From contig DCIW01000161.1 of the NCBI GenBank assembly GCA_002317225.1, positions 1 to 10,720 on the forward strand: 10,720 bases of DNA. Reading direction: 5' to 3'. Below the pieces are notes generated by a model, which made no database searches, had not been told where the DNA came from, and saw nothing but the letters and a program-made list of their open reading frames with translations. Position 1 is the stretch's first letter; the number at the start of each line of letters is the position of its first letter. Below, piece after piece: positions 6,563 through 10,720 of the stretch. The translations under genes and the position numbers were made by a program. This stretch comes from Prevotellaceae bacterium UBA1716 (GTDB lineage Bacteria > Bacteroidota > Bacteroidia > Bacteroidales > Bacteroidaceae).

Positions 6563-7861
6563 ATGACATACCAAGAAACCATCCAATATCTTTTCAATTC
6601 AGCCCCACTCTTCCAAAATGTAGGAGCAGGTGCTTACAAGGAAGGTCTTTCAACTACTCACATTCTTGATGAGCATTTCGGTCATCCACACACCAGGTTC
6701 AAGTCCATCCATGTTGCCGGAACAAACGGTAAAGGTTCCACTTCGCACACCCTTGCTGCAATTCTTCAAGATGCGGGTCTTAAAGTTGGACTTTTCACAT
6801 CCCCTCACCTTGTTGATTTTCGCGAACGAATCCGTATCAATGGTGAGATGATACCCGAAAAATACATCATCGACTTTGTCGAGAACTATCGTTCTTTCTT
6901 CGAACCACTTTATCCTTCATTCTTCGAACTTACAACCGCCATTGCATTCAAGTATTTTGCCGAAGAAGACATTGATGTGGCAGTTGTCGAAGTTGGTCTC
7001 GGTGGTCGTATGGACTGTACCAACATCATCACTCCAGAGGTTTCGGTAATAACCAATATTTCCTTCGATCATGTCATGTTCCTTGGCGACACACTCGCAA
7101 AGATCGCAGGAGAAAAGGCGGGAATCATAAAGAAAGATATCCCTGTGGTTATTGGCGAATACAACGAAGAAACTCGTCCTGTATTCGAACAAAAGGCCGA
7201 TGAAATGGACGCTCCAATGTGTTTTGCCGAGGATGAAGGCATCATTTCGTCTTACGAATTTTGCAATGATGGTGGCATAGATTACGAAACTGCCTTCGGT
7301 CATATCCACGGAGAGTTAGGTGGAGCATGCCAAGTGAAGAATGCGGCAACCATCCTTTGCGCCATCGGCATTTTCCGCCACAAGACTGATTACATAATCA
7401 CAGATGAGAATATTCGTAATGGTTTTGCCAATGTTTGTGAGACTACTGGTCTCATGGGACGTTGGCAGACATTGAACAAGATACCTAAAGTTGTATGCGA
7501 CACCGGTCATAACATCGGCGGATTCGAATATATCTCCCAGCAACTCCAATCGCAAAATTGCACAACCCTCCGCATCGTAATGGGTATGGTGAACGATAAG
7601 GACATCAACGGTGTTCTGTCCATGCTTCCTAAAAATGCGACATATTATTTCACCCAAGCATCAGTCAAAAGAGCCCTCGATCATACCGAGGTAAAACGCC
7701 TTGCCGCCATTCACCAACTCTATGGGGAGTCGTATCCAACGGTCATCGAAGCATACAAAAAAGCACTCTCGGATGCTGCCGAAGATGATTTCATATATGT
7801 CGGTGGTAGCAGTTTTGTGGTCGCTGACTTGTTAACATCTCTAAAAAATGGCGAAAAATGA
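6563..7861 (+). CDS. folC: Bifunctional folylpolyglutamate synthase / dihydrofolate synthase
   Basis: FolC adds L-glutamate to dihydropteroate and then further glutamates to tetrahydrofolates, using ATP, in cytoplasmic folate synthesis. The product is 432 residues, normal for the family. The N-terminal Mur-ligase-like ATPase domain has the P-loop GTNGKGS (53-59), followed by the family signature 'SPHLVDFRERIRINGE', then 'VEVGLGGRMDCTN' and 'NISFDHVMFLGDTLAKIAGE', with the Mg/ATP-site His. The C-terminal domain carries DTGHN (313-317), the Bacteroidota form of the usual DGAHN motif, and ends with 'YVGGSSFVVADLL'. ATG 6563 is the only reasonable start and lies 23 bp after trmN6. The gap holds no promoter-like element, so co-transcription with trmN6 is likely. 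It is the last gene of the operon, but no hairpin terminator is visible after it. Whether both activities are present cannot be proved from sequence; most bacterial FolC proteins have both. Confidence 0.95.
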   Translation: MTYQETIQYLFNSAPLFQNVGAGAYKEGLSTTHILDEHFGHPHTRFKSIHVAGTNGKGSTSHTLAAILQDAGLKVGLFTSPHLVDFRERIRINGEMIPEKYIIDFVENYRSFFEPLYPSFFELTTAIAFKYFAEEDIDVAVVEVGLGGRMDCTNIITPEVSVITNISFDHVMFLGDTLAKIAGEKAGIIKKDIPVVIGEYNEETRPVFEQKADEMDAPMCFAEDEGIISSYEFCNDGGIDYETAFGHIHGELGGACQVKNAATILCAIGIFRHKTDYIITDENIRNGFANVCETTGLMGRWQTLNKIPKVVCDTGHNIGGFEYISQQLQSQNCTTLRIVMGMVNDKDINGVLSMLPKNATYYFTQASVKRALDHTEVKRLAAIHQLYGESYPTVIEAYKKALSDAAEDDFIYVGGSSFVVADLLTSLKNGEK

Positions 7862-7903
7862 AAAATTCTTCGTCAAATATTCTTTTAGTTAAAATAAAAT
7901 TGT

Positions 7904-7911
7904 TACATTTG
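7904..7911 (+). promoter_or_regulatory. Bacteroidota-type -7 element before galM
   Basis: TACATTTG at 7904-7911 is an exact match to the TAnnTTTG -7 consensus of the Bacteroidota primary sigma factor. A T-rich stretch (CTTTTAG, about 7882-7888) lies roughly where the weak -33 TTTG would be expected, but it is not a clean match. The transcript would start near 7917-7920, leaving a leader of about 55 nt. It is the only good promoter match in the 111-bp gap 7862-7972. Confidence 0.65.
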
Positions 7912-7916
7912 CATTT

Positions 7917-7948
7917 GGTATTCTATACCTAATCTAAACTATTGTTTA
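7917..7948. promoter_or_regulatory. Two small dyads at the predicted galM transcription start
   Basis: GGTAT-TCT-ATACC (7917-7929) is a perfect 5-bp dyad with a 3-bp spacer, placed where transcription from the TACATTTG promoter should begin. A second dyad, TAAAC-TATT-GTTTA (7935-7948), follows 5 bp later. Their positions would suit a repressor binding site for galactose control. Short dyads arise easily by chance in AT-rich DNA, so this is only a candidate. Confidence 0.3.
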
Positions 7949-7972
7949 TATATACTAATACATATTTATATC

Positions 7973-9055
7973 ATGAGCACAATTCAGCCAAAGCTCTCAG
8001 GCTTGAAGCCTGAAAATTTCCAGAAAGTGATTAATGGAAAGAAGACAGACCTCTACACTCTCGTGAATGCAGACGGTTATGAAGTATCAATCTGCAACTA
8101 TGGTGGCGCTATCCCAGCAATCATGGTTCCTAACAAGGATGGTAAGGTAGAAAACGTCATCCAGGGTTTTGATAACCTTGATGAGTATCTCAAGGGCAAC
8201 GAGCCTTATCTCTCTACTCTCATCGGCCGTTGGGGCAACCGTATTTGTGATGGTAAGTTCCAACTTAATGGTAAGGAATATAAGCTTGCTATCAACAATG
8301 GCAAGAATCACCTTCACGGAGGTCCTACAGGTCTTCATGCACAGGTTTGGGAAGCTTACCAGACAGGCGAGCAGAACCTCACTCTCAACTGCATCCTTCC
8401 TTATGGTCACGAAGGTTTCTCTGGCGAAGTAAAGATCGCTGTTGAGTTCACTTGGACAGACGATTGCGAACTTATCCTTGAGTACATGGCAACTACTAAT
8501 AAGAAGACCATCATCAACCTCACTCATCACGCATTCTTCTCAATCCAGGGTATCGGCAATCCAACTGCTACTGTACTCGATCAGGAACTTGAAATGAACT
8601 GCGACTTCTACGTTCCAACAGACGACACTTCAATTCCAACAGGTGAAATCCTCAAGGTAGAAGGCACTCCATTCGATTTCCGTACTCCTCACACTATCGG
8701 TGAACGTATCGATGCTGACGATGAGCAGATCAAGTTCGGTCAGGGTTACGACCACAACTACATCTGTAATAAGAACGAAGTTGGTGAACTCTCAAAGGTT
8801 GTCACACTCTACTGCCCTACTTCAGGACGTGTTCTCGAAGCTTGGACTACAGAACCAGGTATGCAGCTTTACACAGGCAACTTCCTTTCAGACTTCCAAA
8901 TCCAGAACGGCAACCGTTCACAGCGTCGTTCGGCAGTTTGCTTCGAAGCTCAGCACTTCCCAGACTCTCCAAACCGTCCATACTTCCCATCAACAGTTCT
9001 CAAGCCAGGTGAGAAGTACAATCAGAAGACTATTTATAAGTTCTCAGTGAAATAA
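7973..9055 (+). CDS. galM: Aldose 1-epimerase (galactose mutarotase)
   Basis: GalM interconverts the beta and alpha anomers of galactose (and glucose), supplying alpha-D-galactose to galactokinase. The 360-residue product has the family's beta-sandwich signatures: 'LIGRWGNRICDGKFQLNGK' (substrate-site Arg/Asn), 'NHLHGG' with His115, 'NLTHHAFF' with His186 at the place of the catalytic acid His, 'VPTDDTSIPTGE', 'GYDHNY', and 'CFEAQHFPDSPN' with Glu325 at the place of the catalytic base. The residue roles come from family knowledge. I see no signal peptide at the N-terminus, so it is probably cytoplasmic. It is the first gene of the galactose cluster, downstream of the promoter at 7904-7911. 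Codon use is strongly biased, as in galK and pgk, suggesting high expression. The stop codon itself forms the first bases of an AT-rich repeat (from 9054). Confidence 0.95.
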   Translation: MSTIQPKLSGLKPENFQKVINGKKTDLYTLVNADGYEVSICNYGGAIPAIMVPNKDGKVENVIQGFDNLDEYLKGNEPYLSTLIGRWGNRICDGKFQLNGKEYKLAINNGKNHLHGGPTGLHAQVWEAYQTGEQNLTLNCILPYGHEGFSGEVKIAVEFTWTDDCELILEYMATTNKKTIINLTHHAFFSIQGIGNPTATVLDQELEMNCDFYVPTDDTSIPTGEILKVEGTPFDFRTPHTIGERIDADDEQIKFGQGYDHNYICNKNEVGELSKVVTLYCPTSGRVLEAWTTEPGMQLYTGNFLSDFQIQNGNRSQRRSAVCFEAQHFPDSPNRPYFPSTVLKPGEKYNQKTIYKFSVK

Positions 9056-9190
9056 TTAATAATTCAAAATTCAGAATTCAAAATTGGGTTGCACAGTCTT
9101 CCCATTTTGGATTTTGAATTTTGCATCTTTAATTAAAATAGTAAACACTATTCACCTAATCTTTCACTTTGAATTTTGAATTTTGAATTT
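9054..9190. repeat. AT-rich inverted repeat (copy 2) with an extra arm, in the galM-galK gap
   Basis: The left part 9054-9094 matches 630-670 at 37 of 41 positions, including the central GGTTGCAC. A right arm at about 9103-9134 (TTTTGGATTTTGAATT type) is complementary to it, and a second, cleaner right arm of GAATTTT heptamers lies at 9168-9190. The left arm could thus pair with either. The repeat begins inside the galM stop codon and fills most of the 171-bp gap before galK (9056-9226). I see no T-run terminator and no confident promoter here. A TACATTTA at 9214-9221 lies too close to the galK start (9227) to serve as an ordinary promoter. Confidence 0.7.
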
Positions 9191-9226
9191 AACTATTTTT
9201 ATTAACCTTATAATACATTTACAATT

Positions 9227-10393
9227 ATGAAATTGAAAATTGACGACGTACGCAGTCGTTTCATCAAGCATCTCGGTGGTGAACCAGGTTCAGTATATGC
9301 TTCACCAGGTCGTATCAACCTTATCGGTGAGCACACAGACTACAATGGTGGTTTCGTATTCCCAGGTGCTGTTGAGCAGGGAATGATTGCTGAAGTTCGT
9401 CCAAATGGTACTCGTACTATCAAGGCTTACTCTATCGACCTCAAGGACTATGATGAATTCTCTCTCGATGATCCAGCAGGTCCAAAGGCAAGCCACTTCC
9501 GCTATATTTATGGTATCGCTAAGGAAATGGAAAAGCTTGGCGTTCCTGTAATGGGCTTCGATACTGCATTTGCTGGTGATGTTCCACTTGGTGCTGGTAT
9601 GTCTTCTTCTGCTGCACTTGAATCTTGCTATGCAGTAGCAATCAACGACTTATTCGGTGACAATAAGATTGGTCCTATGGAGCGTGCTAAGGCAGGTCAG
9701 GCTACTGAGCACATCTACCTCGGTCTCAATTGTGGTATCATGGACCAGTTCGCTTCTTGTCATGGTAAGAAGGGCAACCTCATGCGTCTCGACTGCCGCA
9801 GTGGTGAATTCGAATATTTCCCATGGAACCCACAGGGTTACAAGCTCGTTCTCGTTAACTCTTGCGTAAAGCACGCACTCGTTGGTTCTCCATACAATGA
9901 TCGTCGCAACTCATGTGAGCGTGTTGCTAAGGCTTGTGCTGCTAAGCACCCAGAGGCAAACATCGAAACTCTCCGCGAATGTACTTGGGAGATGCTCGAA
10001 GAAGTTAAGGCAGAATGTTCTGAAGAGGACATCAAGCGTGCTACATTCGTACTTGGCGAAAAGGACCGTGTACTCGCAGTTTGTGATGCTCTCGAAAGGG
10101 GTGACTACGAAACTGTAGGTCAGAAGATGTATGAGACTCACCAGGGTCTTTCAGTTGACTACGAAGTATCTTGCGAAGAACTCGACTTCCTCAACGACGT
10201 TGCAAAGGAATGCTCAGTAACTGGTTCTCGTATCATGGGTGGTGGTTTCGGTGGTTGTACAATCAACCTCGTTGCTGATGAGCTTTACGACAACTTCTGC
10301 AAGGTAGTAGTTGAGAAGTTCGAAGCTAAGTATGGCAAGAAGCCAATCATCATTCCTGTAGTTATCGGTGATGGTTCTCGTAAGCTCGCATAA
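9227..10393 (+). CDS. galK: Galactokinase
   Basis: GalK phosphorylates alpha-D-galactose with ATP to give galactose-1-phosphate, the first committed step of the Leloir pathway. The product is 388 residues, the usual size for this GHMP-kinase family. Motif 1 is GRINLIGEHTDYNGG (28-42, sugar-binding signature); motif 2 is GAGMSSSAALE (122-132, ATP-binding); the catalytic base Asp173 lies in GIMDQF; motif 3 is GGGFGG (338-343) within 'SRIMGGGFGGCTINLV'. All key residues are present, so the enzyme should be active. It sits between the mutarotase and a sugar transporter, consistent with a galactose operon. It is 171 bp after galM, and this gap holds the AT-rich repeat. No Shine-Dalgarno is visible before ATG 9227; the leader is A/T-rich, as usual in Bacteroidota. 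galT and galE are not in this window. Confidence 0.97.
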   Translation: MKLKIDDVRSRFIKHLGGEPGSVYASPGRINLIGEHTDYNGGFVFPGAVEQGMIAEVRPNGTRTIKAYSIDLKDYDEFSLDDPAGPKASHFRYIYGIAKEMEKLGVPVMGFDTAFAGDVPLGAGMSSSAALESCYAVAINDLFGDNKIGPMERAKAGQATEHIYLGLNCGIMDQFASCHGKKGNLMRLDCRSGEFEYFPWNPQGYKLVLVNSCVKHALVGSPYNDRRNSCERVAKACAAKHPEANIETLRECTWEMLEEVKAECSEEDIKRATFVLGEKDRVLAVCDALERGDYETVGQKMYETHQGLSVDYEVSCEELDFLNDVAKECSVTGSRIMGGGFGGCTINLVADELYDNFCKVVVEKFEAKYGKKPIIIPVVIGDGSRKLA

Positions 10394-10445
10394 TCAACCA
10401 CTTACATTTAGTTTATTAAAGAAAAACTATAACTAACTTTCAGAT

Positions 10446-10473
10446 GGGCTCAAGACCAAAAAACCTTGAGCCC
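10446..10473 (+). terminator. Hairpin between galK and the transporter gene
   Basis: GGGCTCAAG (10446-10454) and CTTGAGCCC (10465-10473) form a perfect 9-bp stem around a 10-nt A-rich loop. Only a weak tract (TCTTTC) follows, so it may be a partial terminator, an attenuator, or an RNA-processing/stability hairpin that sets the galK-to-transporter expression ratio. It ends 29 bp before the transporter start. Confidence 0.6.
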
Positions 10474-10502
10474 TCTTTCACTAAAATCAAACAAACATCT
10501 TT

Positions 10503-10720
10503 ATGTCTCAAAAAAACTCTAACATGGTTGCGGTAGTTACCATGTGTTTCATCTTCGCGATGATTTCATTCGTGACAAACATGGGTGCTCCATTCGGCAA
10601 CATCTGGGGCTTCACATACCCATGGGCTGGTATGATGGGTAACATGATGAACTTTGCCGCTTACCTCTTCATGGGTATTCCTGCAGGTAACATGCTTGTC
10701 AAGTATGGCTACAAGAAGAC
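10503..10720 (+). CDS. MFS sugar transporter (glucose/galactose or fucose-permease type), N-terminus only
   Basis: The frame is open from ATG 10503 to the window edge, giving 72 residues plus a partial codon. The start reads MSQKNSNMVAVVTMCFIFAM and continues with one hydrophobic helix (about 8-25) and a second membrane segment (about 42-62). The loop 'GNMLVKYGYKK' after the second segment has the G...(R/K)xGykk pattern that follows TM2 in Bacteroidota MFS sugar porters. Several Met and Gly residues line the segments, as in FHS/FucP-like proteins. As an inner-membrane symporter it would supply galactose to GalM and GalK, which fits its place directly after galK. The substrate is inferred from the neighbours only. 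A 9-bp hairpin lies between galK and this gene. The full family assignment needs the missing C-terminal part. Confidence 0.75.
   Translation, partial: MSQKNSNMVAVVTMCFIFAMISFVTNMGAPFGNIWGFTYPWAGMMGNMMNFAAYLFMGIPAGNMLVKYGYKK

Noticed and set aside
10403..10410. TACATTTA as a promoter for the transporter gene
   Set aside because: It differs from TAnnTTTG at the last, important G, lacks a -33 TTTG, and similar strings are expected in AT-rich gaps.

Overview
The window looks like ordinary chromosomal DNA from a member of the Bacteroidota, most likely order Bacteroidales (Prevotella- or Bacteroides-like). The reasons are A/T-rich leaders with no clear Shine-Dalgarno sequence before any start codon, a TAnnTTTG-type -7 promoter element before galM, a Bacteroidota-style FolC, and a galM-galK-MFS sugar transporter cluster. 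All genes are on the + strand. I see no tRNA, rRNA, CRISPR array, IS element or phage gene.

Layout: (1) 1-624, the 3' half of pgk (phosphoglycerate kinase), followed by an AT-rich inverted repeat (630-731) and a strong intrinsic terminator (742-778). (2) 797-7861, a tightly packed run that looks like one operon: an orphan NMT1/THI5-like substrate-binding lipoprotein, a TPR protein whose frame is broken at about 3279-3281, a UPF1/DNA2-like SF1 helicase carrying an in-frame GC-rich palindromic insertion, the tRNA1(Val) A37 N6-methyltransferase TrmN6, and the bifunctional folate enzyme FolC. Gene junctions here are either overlaps (4 and 26 bp) or short gaps (9 and 23 bp). (3) 7862-10720, a galactose-use cluster with its own promoter: galM (mutarotase), a second copy of the AT-rich repeat, galK (galactokinase), a hairpin, and the start of an MFS sugar transporter. 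Together these would import galactose, convert beta- to alpha-galactose and phosphorylate it.

The two most notable observations are evolutionary. The two adjacent TPR-region ORFs are almost certainly one ~722-residue gene split by a single-base frameshift: removing one A from the AAA at 3279-3281 restores a canonical TPR helix. The helicase gene contains an 81-bp palindromic element (4191-4271) that is read through in frame and adds about 27 residues to its N-terminal domain, reminiscent of the in-frame palindromic elements known from Rickettsia. A family of heptamer-based AT-rich inverted repeats follows both pgk and galM. I found no convincing new multi-gene system. The SBP-TPR-helicase trio is the least understood part of the window.
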